From Saccharopolyspora galaxeae (GTDB lineage Bacteria > Actinomycetota > Actinomycetes > Mycobacteriales > Pseudonocardiaceae), in the NCBI RefSeq assembly GCF_016526145.1, contig NZ_JADDUE010000005.1, forward strand, positions 124,001-188,000: DNA of 64,000 bases, given 5' to 3'. The notes below the pieces were generated by a model, which saw only the letters and a program-made list of their open reading frames with translations, did no database searches and was not told where the DNA came from. Below, in pieces: positions 8,202-16,169 of the stretch (positions are counted from its first letter, which is position 1; each line of letters starts with the position of its first letter). The position numbers and the translations under genes were made by a program.

Positions 8202-8951
8202 TCAGTCCTCGAACAGCGGGCCGCGGTGCACCTTGTGCTGCGCGGCCTGCGCCACCGGACGCAGCACCAGGCGGTCAACGTTGACGTGCAGCGGCTGCGC
8301 CACCGTCATCTGGATCACCCCGGCGACGTCATCGGCGGTCAGCGGCCGGTCCACGTTCTCGTAGACCGCGTCGGCCTTGTCCTGGTCACCGCGGAAGCGG
8401 TTCACCGAGAACTCGTCGGTGTGCACCATCCCCGGCTGGATCTCGATCACCCGCACCGGGTCGCCCGCCAGCTCCAGCCGCAGCGTCTCGGTCAGCGCGT
8501 GCGCGCCGTGCTTGGCGGCGCTGTAACCGCCGCCGCCCTCGTAGTTCACGTACGCGGCGGTCGAGGTCAGGTTCACGATCGTGCCGCCGCCCCCGGCGCG
8601 CAGCAGCGGCAGCAGCGCCTGGGTCACGTGCAGCACGCCGAGCACGTTGACCGAGAACATCCGCTGCCAGTCCTCGGCGTGGCCCTCGGCGACCGACTCC
8701 GAACCCCACGCGCCACCGGCGTTGTTGATCAGCACGGCGCAGTCGTCCAGCTCGGCGGCGAACGCGGCCACGGAGTCCTTGTCGGTCACGTCCAGCGCCA
8801 GCGCGCGTCCGCCGATCTCGGCGGCCAGCGACTCCAGCCGGTCCTGGCGGCGGGCCGCCACCACCACGTCGTAACCATCCGCTGCCAGCCTGCGGGCGGT
8901 CGCCGCACCGATCCCACTGCTCGCTCCGGTCACCACGGCGGTCTGTGCCAC
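8202..8951 (-). CDS. Classical SDR oxidoreductase (YdfG/serine-dehydrogenase type)
   Basis: 249 residues. TGASSGIG at 8-15, NNAG at 76-79, catalytic Ser ~130, YSAAK with Tyr 143 and Lys 147; after the active site the IQPGMVHTDE loop is typical of YdfG-like 3-hydroxyacid/serine dehydrogenases (NADP preference suggested by AARRQDR). Start is GTG at 8951. Stands alone, convergent with the YqeB-like gene. Substrate cannot be deduced. Confidence 0.85.
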   Translation of the reverse strand: MAQTAVVTGASSGIGAATARRLAADGYDVVVAARRQDRLESLAAEIGGRALALDVTDKDSVAAFAAELDDCAVLINNAGGAWGSESVAEGHAEDWQRMFSVNVLGVLHVTQALLPLLRAGGGGTIVNLTSTAAYVNYEGGGGYSAAKHGAHALTETLRLELAGDPVRVIEIQPGMVHTDEFSVNRFRGDQDKADAVYENVDRPLTADDVAGVIQMTVAQPLHVNVDRLVLRPVAQAAQHKVHRGPLFED

Positions 8952-9154
8952 GTGAACTCCCCTGCTCGACTACCTGCGCGATAACCCTAAGAAACCCGGT
9001 CGGCAGTGGGCCAACCTGGGGGCTCGCGGTCTCCGCGCACCGGTCATTTCGGTCCGAATCCTCCGAAACGCCCCACCCGGCACGCCCGATCCGCTAGCTT
9101 GATCGCAAGTCCTGACCAACGGCGATCCGCGCACCATCCGCAAACTCTTCCTAG

Positions 9155-9790
9155 GTGAGGCCCGCTGTGCTCTACGGCATCGACATCTCCCACCACCAAG
9201 GCGCGTTCGACCTGGCCCGCACCCGGGCGGAAGGGTTCGACTTCGCGTTCTTCAAGGCCACCGAGGGCAGCTCGTTCGTCGACTCCCGGTTCGGCGCCAA
9301 CCTCGAAGCAGGACGCGCCGCCGGGCTGCTGGTGGCCGCGTACCACTACCAGCGCGGCGATTCCAGCGCCGAGGCGCAGACCGCGCACATCACCGCGACC
9401 GTGCCCGCCGACGTGCCGGTGATCCTCGACGTGGAGGACGGCGGAGGCGGGGCCGACCTGTCCCGCGACATCATCGGGCGGCTGGTGGCGGCCGGGTACC
9501 GCTCCCCGCTGCTGTACCTGCCGCGCTGGTACTGGGAGCAGATCGGCTCGCCGGACCTGACCGGGCTGCCCGCGCTGTGGTACTCGCGCTACGCGAGCAA
9601 CGAAGGCGGCTACGCCAGCGAGATCTACGAGCGCTACCGCGACTTCTACGACGCGCAGTGGGGCGGCTACGGCGGCCTGGGTGTGGCCGTCCTGCAGTTC
9701 ACCAGCTCCGCGACCGTGGCCGAGCAGTCCCCGGTGGACGCGAACGCCTTCCGCGGCACCCGCGAGGAGCTCGCGGCCCTGCTCGGCTGA
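9155..9790 (+). CDS. GH25-type lysozyme (muramidase), no signal peptide
   Basis: 211 residues from GTG 9155; a second GTG at 9167 is better placed behind AGGTGAGG and would give 207. Glycoside hydrolase family 25 fold: GIDISHHQG with catalytic Asp at the start, FAFFKATEG, AAYHYQRGD, then the VILDVEDGG strand carrying the acidic catalytic pair, and a C-terminal LQFTSSATV. The enzyme would cleave peptidoglycan between MurNAc and GlcNAc. Unusually, the catalytic domain begins at residue ~6, so no signal peptide or membrane anchor is present. No holin or phage genes are adjacent. Confidence 0.88.
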   Translation: MRPAVLYGIDISHHQGAFDLARTRAEGFDFAFFKATEGSSFVDSRFGANLEAGRAAGLLVAAYHYQRGDSSAEAQTAHITATVPADVPVILDVEDGGGGADLSRDIIGRLVAAGYRSPLLYLPRWYWEQIGSPDLTGLPALWYSRYASNEGGYASEIYERYRDFYDAQWGGYGGLGVAVLQFTSSATVAEQSPVDANAFRGTREELAALLG

Positions 9791-9802
9791 GCCGAAGCCC
9801 TG

Positions 9803-9853
9803 GAGTGAACGGACTGTTGGTCCCAATAGACTGGACGAACAGGCCGTTCACTC
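9803..9853 (+). repeat. 51-bp intergenic palindrome, copy 1
   Basis: Imperfect inverted repeat that begins GAGTGAACGG and ends CCGTTCACTC; 21-base arms differ at two positions around a CAATAGACT loop. The same length and sequence recur at 25644-25694 and, inverted, at 61937-61987. It lies between the convergent lysozyme and arabinosyltransferase genes and could act as a bidirectional terminator. Confidence 0.85.
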
Positions 9854-9903
9854 GGACTGCGCGCGAGCGTCATCCGCCGGGAGCGATCGTCCGTGGAACG
9901 AAC

Positions 9904-9938
9904 GGACCGTTCGCCCAATGCGGATGGGCGAACGGTCC
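9904..9938. terminator. Perfect hairpin related to the 51-bp palindrome core
   Basis: 14-bp perfect stem (9904-9917 with 9925-9938; arm GGACCGTTCGCCCA) and a 7-base loop. The arm is the inner part of the 51-bp palindrome family seen 50 bases away, without the outer GAGTGAAC arms. It lies 37 bases after the stop of the leftward arabinosyltransferase gene, so it is probably its terminator (and also serves the lysozyme gene). Confidence 0.75.
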
Positions 9939-9974
9939 TCTAGCTGCGATCAGTCCGCGCCCTCGCGCGCGGCG

Positions 9975-12900
9975 CTAGTTGTCGCTGCCGGTGCCCGCGT
10001 CCAGCGGCCGGATGTCGTTGCGGTCGTCGGAACTGGGCACGTCGCCGGGCAGCGAGACGGTCCGCGGCAGCGGGCCGGGCGTCCAGGTGCCCCAATGGGT
10101 TTCCTGGTGCGTGCGCATCGCCGCCTCCGCGGGCAGTGCGCTCGGTTCGTACGGGTCGACCGCGTACAGCGTGCCCCAATCGCGGTTGAGGTCGTCCTTC
10201 ATGTACGTCGGCAGTTCCCGCATGCTCGCGGTGACGTTCATCCAGCCGAACGGCCCGCCCTTGTCCGGCGACGACCAGCCCTGGCCGATGGCGCGCACGC
10301 CCGCACCGCCCGCGACGCGGAACCGCGGCATCTCGGCGATGCCGTTGTTCAGACCGGACAGTTGCAGGCAGGGGTGCACGAACGCGGCCGACCAGTCCAC
10401 GAACGTCGGGCTGTCGCCGACCACGTCGGTCATGTTCGTCAGCTGCGGCGCGCGGGGGGCGCTGACCGCCTGCCAGCCGCGCGGGGACACCGACTGGTCC
10501 ACGGCGACGATGCGCATCTTCGTGGTGCCCTCGGCCTTGCCGTCCACGACCAGCCGCTTGTCCCGCCAGTTCGGCCCGCCGGGCTGCAGCAGGTAGCGCC
10601 GGTCGGTGATCTGGAAGCCCTCCGGGCTGTCCTTGCCGAACTCCACCGCCAGCGAGTTGGCCCCGCCTTCGATGCCGGCCATCGCCAGCACGATCGGCAC
10701 TTCACCGCTGGCCGCGCGCTGCGGCACGTCGTACCACTGGGTGCGCAGTTCGCCGGTGCCGCGCTGGGTGTAGCTGCCCCACACCGGAGCGTTGTCCCCG
10801 CCGAACTGGTACGGCGGCTTCCAGTCCGGTTCTTCGGTGGTGGTGCCGTTGCCGGGCGGCAGGCCGGAGCGGTTGAAGCCGGTGAGCTTCGCGTTCAGGT
10901 AGTCCTCGGGCGATTCCTCGCCCTCCAGCCGGTTCGACGGCACCGGCACGTCCGGATCCACCGCCGGAGCCGCCTTCGCCGGCTGCTTGTCGGCGACCTT
11001 GAGCATCCCGGCCTGCGGGTTGGTCTCCGCGTAGACGTAGTCGGACAGCCCGCAGCTGCCGCCGGTCATCGCGTTGATGTTGTCCCCGCCGAGGCTGTAG
11101 CCACCGGCGCGCTTTTCGACCGCCGCGCCGAACGCGGCCAGCTCGCTGAGGATCAGCAACGCGCACAACAGCGACAACGGCGCGGTACCCAGGCGCAGCG
11201 CGCGGCTGCGGTGCTCCACGCCGCCCGGCGGCGCGAGCCGCTTGTCCGCCCGCACGTGCTCGACGAACGCGATGATCGCCGCGATCAGCGCCACCGCAAG
11301 CAGCAGCGTGCTGGCCTCGTAACCGCCGATCTTCGGCGTTTCCTCGGACCAGCGCACTCCCCACCCGGACACGTACCACCAGGCGTTCGGCCCGGTGGCC
11401 GAGAACGCGCAGATCACCATGAGCCCGGAGAAGAACGCCGCCCGGTTGCGCCGCGAGCGCAACACGGTGGTGCTCGTCGCCAACGCGGTCAGCGCGGCCA
11501 GCGCGCCACCGACGGCCGCGAAGATCCCGAAGTGGTGGGTGTGCTTGGTCTGCGTCATCGCCAGCGCCACGAACGACATGCCCGCCACCGCCAGCAGGCG
11601 GCGGCTCGGCCCGAGCGCGGCACCGCGGATCCGGTTGCGCCGCAGCAGCACCACCGCGCAGGTCACCAGGCACAGGATCACCAGCAGCACCGGGAACCGG
11701 CGGGTCAGCGAACCGTCCGGGATCGGGCTGAACAGCATGTTGTAGCGGTTCAGCTCCTGGTACCACTTCTCGCTCGGCCCGAGGTCGATCTTCAGCGAGG
11801 TCGCCTCGGAGATCGTCTGCCAGGTCTGGTCCCACACCAGCAGGTTCAGCACCACGAATCCGGCCGCCGAGATCGGCGCCAGCACCGGTAGCCAGCCGAA
11901 CTCCTTCACCCGCCTGCCCAGCAGCTTCAGCAGCGGTTTCAGCGCGGCCACGAACGGCAGCACGGCGACGATCCCGTGCGGCCCAGCACCGACCGCGAGC
12001 GCTGCCACGACCAGCCCGAGGGCGGCGGGCATCAACCGGCTGGTGGCCACCGCGCGTTCGACCGCGCAGAGCGCGGCCAGCGAGAACACCACGATGACCG
12101 GCTCGGAGCGCAGGCCGTTGTTGTACGGCAGCCAGAACGCGAGGAACACCGCGGCCGCGGCCCAACCCGCGGCCTGGCTGCGGCGGACCTGCTGGCCGAG
12201 CCGGGGCAGCACTTCGCGGCTGATCAGCATCCAGCTCACCAGCGCCATCAGCAGCGCGGGCAGCCGCATCCACGGAATGGCCGTGGAGACCTTCACCCAC
12301 AGCGCGTAGACCTCGTAGAACCAGCCCCACGGAGCTTCCGGGTTGGCGAACCAGCGGTAGTAGTTGCTGATGTAGCCCGCGCTCTCACGCGCTCGTGCGA
12401 TCGCCATCGTGTAGCCGTCGTCGGAGCTCATCGCCCCGATCAGCCACCAGATCAGCAGCGAGCCGATCACCGCGATGTCCGGCAGCGTCGGTTTCCACCA
12501 TCCCGGCTGCACCCAGCGCGGTGGTCGCCGCCCGGCGCGGGTGTCCAGCTTGCGCAGGCACACCACCGAAGCGACGAAGGCCACCAGCGCCAGCGCGATC
12601 ACCGCGAGCTTCAGCGCGGTCGGCGAGCTCTCGAAGCGGTTGTCCACCTGGGCCTCGAACGAGAGCCCGTCGACCTGGTCGGTGCGCGCGTTGAGGTCCG
12701 AGTAGATCCCGGTCAACTGTGGACGGTGATCACCGGCGATGTTGGTGAGCACGTTGTCCCCGACGCGGGCTTTGAACCCGACGGCGTCGGAATGCAGGTC
12801 CAGCGCGCACCCGCCCGCCGGGATCGGCACCGTGTTGATCTGCTTGCCCTGGGTCAGCAGCGTGATCAGGCCGTTGTCGACCTGCAGCGTCAGCCCGGTG

Positions 12901-13334
12901 AGCCTGCCGTAGTCGGAGTCCGGCGGGTTGGTGCTCAGCAGCGTCGCCGGACCGTTGGTGCGCGCGTCGAGGTCCTGCGCGCTCGAGCACGGGATCTGGG
13001 CGTCCAGCCAGACCGGGGAGAACGTGACCAGCGGAGCCGACACCGGCGTGGTGCCGCTGGCGGTGGGCCAGCGCAGCGTGGTGATCTCGTGGGTCACCGG
13101 CAGGAACGGCACGGCCAGCGACAGCACGGTGCCGAGCAGGCCGAACAGCGTCGCCAGCAGCTTCAGCCGCCGCAGCGGCCGGCGCGGGCGGCTCTCGGCG
13201 GCGGCCTCCGAGGGCGGCGCGGAATCCGCCGTCGCCTGATCGGTGTCATCTTTCTCCGCATTGAGCACGCCCGGAGAATAGTCGCCGCCGTTGCGGGCTC
13301 GGCGGAGCATTGGCCGTCGTGTTGGAGGCGCCAC
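9975..13334 (-). CDS. emb: Emb-family arabinosyltransferase (GT53)
   Basis: 1119 residues, the usual Emb size. It transfers arabinofuranose from decaprenylphosphoryl-arabinose to arabinogalactan or lipoarabinomannan outside the membrane. N-terminal helix (LLATLFGLLGTVLSLAVPFL), an extracytoplasmic domain to ~240, about 13 more membrane helices to ~760, then a C-terminal carbohydrate-binding domain with WYDVPQR and NGIAEMPRFRV. The catalytic SSDDGY motif is at 303-308 (Asp 305/306). Relative to M. tuberculosis EmbB, which as I recall it reads DDGYILGMAR, this protein reads DDGYTMAIAR. So the residue equivalent to Met306 is Ile 312. GVL at ~22-24 offers a shorter GTG start. Single Emb gene; no embCAB neighbours. 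Confidence 0.93.
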   Translation of the reverse strand: MAPPTRRPMLRRARNGGDYSPGVLNAEKDDTDQATADSAPPSEAAAESRPRRPLRRLKLLATLFGLLGTVLSLAVPFLPVTHEITTLRWPTASGTTPVSAPLVTFSPVWLDAQIPCSSAQDLDARTNGPATLLSTNPPDSDYGRLTGLTLQVDNGLITLLTQGKQINTVPIPAGGCALDLHSDAVGFKARVGDNVLTNIAGDHRPQLTGIYSDLNARTDQVDGLSFEAQVDNRFESSPTALKLAVIALALVAFVASVVCLRKLDTRAGRRPPRWVQPGWWKPTLPDIAVIGSLLIWWLIGAMSSDDGYTMAIARARESAGYISNYYRWFANPEAPWGWFYEVYALWVKVSTAIPWMRLPALLMALVSWMLISREVLPRLGQQVRRSQAAGWAAAAVFLAFWLPYNNGLRSEPVIVVFSLAALCAVERAVATSRLMPAALGLVVAALAVGAGPHGIVAVLPFVAALKPLLKLLGRRVKEFGWLPVLAPISAAGFVVLNLLVWDQTWQTISEATSLKIDLGPSEKWYQELNRYNMLFSPIPDGSLTRRFPVLLVILCLVTCAVVLLRRNRIRGAALGPSRRLLAVAGMSFVALAMTQTKHTHHFGIFAAVGGALAALTALATSTTVLRSRRNRAAFFSGLMVICAFSATGPNAWWYVSGWGVRWSEETPKIGGYEASTLLLAVALIAAIIAFVEHVRADKRLAPPGGVEHRSRALRLGTAPLSLLCALLILSELAAFGAAVEKRAGGYSLGGDNINAMTGGSCGLSDYVYAETNPQAGMLKVADKQPAKAAPAVDPDVPVPSNRLEGEESPEDYLNAKLTGFNRSGLPPGNGTTTEEPDWKPPYQFGGDNAPVWGSYTQRGTGELRTQWYDVPQRAASGEVPIVLAMAGIEGGANSLAVEFGKDSPEGFQITDRRYLLQPGGPNWRDKRLVVDGKAEGTTKMRIVAVDQSVSPRGWQAVSAPRAPQLTNMTDVVGDSPTFVDWSAAFVHPCLQLSGLNNGIAEMPRFRVAGGAGVRAIGQGWSSPDKGGPFGWMNVTASMRELPTYMKDDLNRDWGTLYAVDPYEPSALPAEAAMRTHQETHWGTWTPGPLPRTVSLPGDVPSSDDRNDIRPLDAGTGSDN

Positions 13335-13616
13335 ACGGCTCGACGAAGCGGCCGCCGGAATCGACGAACGAACTCAGGTTCTTCTCAGTGTCCTGTGATC
13401 AACCGGTGACCGGAATGACGTCGCATCGCAGTTCGATTTCCGGTTTCGCCGGGCTCCGCCCGCGCCGCGGCCAGCCATGATCACCCGGTGTGATGCCGAT
13501 GCGCGCGATCGGCACCGATATCTTCGCCGCGGCTTGTCGGCGTTGCCGCGGGAAAGTCCTGTTTCGCGGCAACACCGGCGATACCGGGCGCGGGGAAATG
13601 CCAGGGCGGCGTTCGT
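13335..13616. other. Non-coding stretch upstream of emb
   Basis: About 280 bases between the emb start and the stop of the leftward molybdopterin enzyme gene. No credible gene; presumably contains the emb promoter. No clear hairpin found for the upstream gene. Confidence 0.4.
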
Positions 13617-15929
13617 TCAGCCGCTCTCGGGCGTTTCCGCGGCGATCCGGGGTGGCCGGTCGTGGTTCAGCGGCGGTGGTTCTTCCTCGAACGGCTCCAC
13701 CTGCACGCGGGTCTGCTGCCCGGCGCAGCCCTGCGACAGCGCCGAGGTCGGCCGGTCGGGGGTGAGCACGTTCGGATTGCCGTGCACGCACCAGGAGCCG
13801 CCGGGCTGCCCCGGGTGGTCCACGGGGTCGTACCAGGCCCCGGTCGCCAGCACCGCGACGCCGGGCAGCACGTCCTCGGTCAGCAGTGCTCCGGCCAGGC
13901 AAGCGCCGCGGTCGTTGAACACGCGCACCACGTCGCCGTCGGCGATGCCGCGTCCGCGCGCCTCGGCCGGGTGCAGGCGCAGCGGCTCGCGGCCCCGGAT
14001 CTTCGACGAGCGGCTGAGCGCGCCGACGTCCCCTTGCCCGTGCAGCCGGGTACGCGGCTGGTGGGCGATCAGCCGCAGCGGCAGGCGCGCGTCGTGCAGA
14101 CCGTCTGCCGGTTCGCGCCACACCGGGTGCCCGGGCACGTCCGGCAGGCCGAATCCGGCGATGGTCGCGGAGCGCAGTTCGATCCGGCCGCTGGGCGTGG
14201 CCAGCGGATGCGCTGACGGGTCCGCGCGGAATTCGGCCAGCGGGGTGGACCGGTCGCGTTGCGGCAGCACGTGTTCGCCCGCCGCCCAGAACTCGGCGAA
14301 CGCCGGCGCCTCGTGGCCCTGCTCCAGCATCCGGTCCCGCCAGTCCGAATAGAGGTGTTCGAGCCATTCCTGCGACGTGCGGCCTTCGGTGAACGCCGCA
14401 CCGGTACCGAGCCGCTCGGCCAGCGCGGCGAAGATGTCGTGGTCGTCGCGGGCCCGCCCGACCGGATCCAGCACCCGGTGCATGGCGATCAGCCTGGTGT
14501 CCCGCCTGCCAGCGCCGATGTCCGCGCGTTCCAGCGTGCTCGTCACCGGCAACACGACATCGGCGTGCCGCGCGGTGGCCGTCCAGTGCGGTTCGTGCAC
14601 GATCACCGTGTCCGGCCGCTGGAACGCCCGCCGCAGCCGGTTGAGGTCCTGGTGGTGGTGGAACGGGTTGCCGCCCGCCCAGTACACCGCGCGGATGTCC
14701 GGGTAGGTCAGCCGCTGCCCGTCGTAGTCGTAGGTCTCGCCGGGGTGCAGCAGCATGTCGGCTATCCGCGCCACCGGGATGAACGTCTCGACCGGGTTGG
14801 TGCCCTGCGCCAACGTCGGCAGCGGCAGCAGCGGGCCGGGGTCGCCGACGTCGCCGCTGGAGCCGTAGCCGTGGCCGAATCCGCCGCCCGGCAGTCCGAT
14901 TCCACCGAGCATCGCCGCCAGCGCCAGGCCCGCGTGCAGCGGCTGTTCGCCGTGCTCGATGCGCTGCAGCGACCAGCTCACCGTCACCAAGGTGCGCCCT
15001 GCGGCCATCCGGCGGGCCAGCGCCCGAATCTCGTCGGCGGGCACGTCGCACAGCCCGGCGGCCCACTCCGCGTCCCGCTCCGGACCGTCCGCGCCGCGCA
15101 GGTAGTCGGCGAACCGGTCGAAGCCGACCGTGCAGCGGGCGAGGAACTCCTCGTCGTGCAACCCCTCGGTGAGCAGCGTGTGCGCGATGCCGAGCATGAG
15201 CGCGACGTCGGTGGCCGGGCGCACCGGCAGCCACTCGGTCCGCGCCGAGTCCGGCAGGTCGCTGCGCAGCGGGCTGACCACCACCAGCTGCACGCCGCGG
15301 GAATCCCAATCGGCCAGCGTCCGCGACGTGCTGTGCTCGGTGACACCGCCCGGGCTGATCTGCACGTTCTTCGGCGGCATACCGCCGAATGCGACGACGA
15401 GGTCGGTGTGCTCGCGGATGGTCTGCCAGCTCTCGCCGCGGTGCAGGTACGTGCCCGCGTCTCCGACCAGGTGCGGCAGCAGCACCGATGAAGTCCCGAA
15501 GCTGTAGGTGTTCCGGGACGCGGTGTAGCCGCCGATGGTGTTCAGGAAGCGGTGCAGCTGGGACTGCGCGTGGTGGAAGCGCCCGGCGCTCGACCAGCCG
15601 TAGGAGCCGCCGTAGATCGCCTCGTTGCCGTGCCGTTCGCGGATCCGGCGCAGCTCGCCCGCGACGAGGTCGAGCGCGGTGTCCCAGTCCACGGAGACGA
15701 ACTCCTCGCGACCGCGTCGATCCGAGGGACCGGCGCCGCCTTCGAGCCAACCGCGCCGGATCGCCGGGCGCTCGACCCTGGTGGCGTGGTGCACCGCGGT
15801 CGCGACGTTGCCCAGCAGCTCGGACGGGGCCGGATCGGCCGGGTGCGGGCCGATCTCCAGCGCGCCGTCCGGGTCGACGCGGGCGCGGTAGGCACCCCAG
15901 TGCGAGGTCGTGGACCGCCAGGAACTCAT
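13617..15929 (-). CDS. Molybdopterin oxidoreductase, BisC/TMAO reductase-like
   Basis: 770 residues of the DMSO-reductase superfamily: MSSWRSTTSHWGAYRARVD, GSYGWSSAGRFHHAQSQLHR, then TYSFGTSSVLLPHLVG, where the Ser after Tyr matches the molybdenum-ligating Ser of DMSO/TMAO/biotin-sulfoxide reductases. VLPVTSTLERADIG and a C-terminal molydopterin-dinucleotide binding domain (LRLIAHQPRTRLHGQ to ALSQGCAGQQTRVQVE) complete it. No N-terminal 4Fe-4S cysteines and no Tat signal, so it is a cytoplasmic BisC-like sulfoxide or N-oxide reductase. ATG 15929 is chosen because the family begins with this tryptophan-containing segment. No membrane or cytochrome partner gene adjacent. Confidence 0.88.
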   Translation of the reverse strand: MSSWRSTTSHWGAYRARVDPDGALEIGPHPADPAPSELLGNVATAVHHATRVERPAIRRGWLEGGAGPSDRRGREEFVSVDWDTALDLVAGELRRIRERHGNEAIYGGSYGWSSAGRFHHAQSQLHRFLNTIGGYTASRNTYSFGTSSVLLPHLVGDAGTYLHRGESWQTIREHTDLVVAFGGMPPKNVQISPGGVTEHSTSRTLADWDSRGVQLVVVSPLRSDLPDSARTEWLPVRPATDVALMLGIAHTLLTEGLHDEEFLARCTVGFDRFADYLRGADGPERDAEWAAGLCDVPADEIRALARRMAAGRTLVTVSWSLQRIEHGEQPLHAGLALAAMLGGIGLPGGGFGHGYGSSGDVGDPGPLLPLPTLAQGTNPVETFIPVARIADMLLHPGETYDYDGQRLTYPDIRAVYWAGGNPFHHHQDLNRLRRAFQRPDTVIVHEPHWTATARHADVVLPVTSTLERADIGAGRRDTRLIAMHRVLDPVGRARDDHDIFAALAERLGTGAAFTEGRTSQEWLEHLYSDWRDRMLEQGHEAPAFAEFWAAGEHVLPQRDRSTPLAEFRADPSAHPLATPSGRIELRSATIAGFGLPDVPGHPVWREPADGLHDARLPLRLIAHQPRTRLHGQGDVGALSRSSKIRGREPLRLHPAEARGRGIADGDVVRVFNDRGACLAGALLTEDVLPGVAVLATGAWYDPVDHPGQPGGSWCVHGNPNVLTPDRPTSALSQGCAGQQTRVQVEPFEEEPPPLNHDRPPRIAAETPESG

Positions 15930-16169
15930 GCCGCCGAATCTAGTTGTGCTCGGTGCGGGGCCGGGCTGGGCCGCGGGTGCCGGTAGGCGCCGGGTCCGCG
16001 GCACGGGACCGGAGGAGCTGGTGCAGAGGCGCTGCCTCGGGCGCGCCGATTCCGGAGCGCCGGCTCGGGGCGCGTTCGATCTTCCGGCGGTTCCGGCGAG
16101 GCGGTGCGGTGACTTCCGGTGCGGCGCCGCGCGGCGCCGTCGCATCGTCAGCCGGTCACGCGCGGAGCG
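15930..16169. other. Short non-coding spacer
   Basis: 240 bases between two leftward genes; very GC-rich. I see no gene. Probably contains the promoter of the molybdopterin enzyme. Confidence 0.35.

Noticed and set aside
9681-11891. Long open frame (+) antisense to emb
   Set aside because: Arg/Pro/Ala-rich shadow of a high-GC gene, no family pattern; emb itself is full length.
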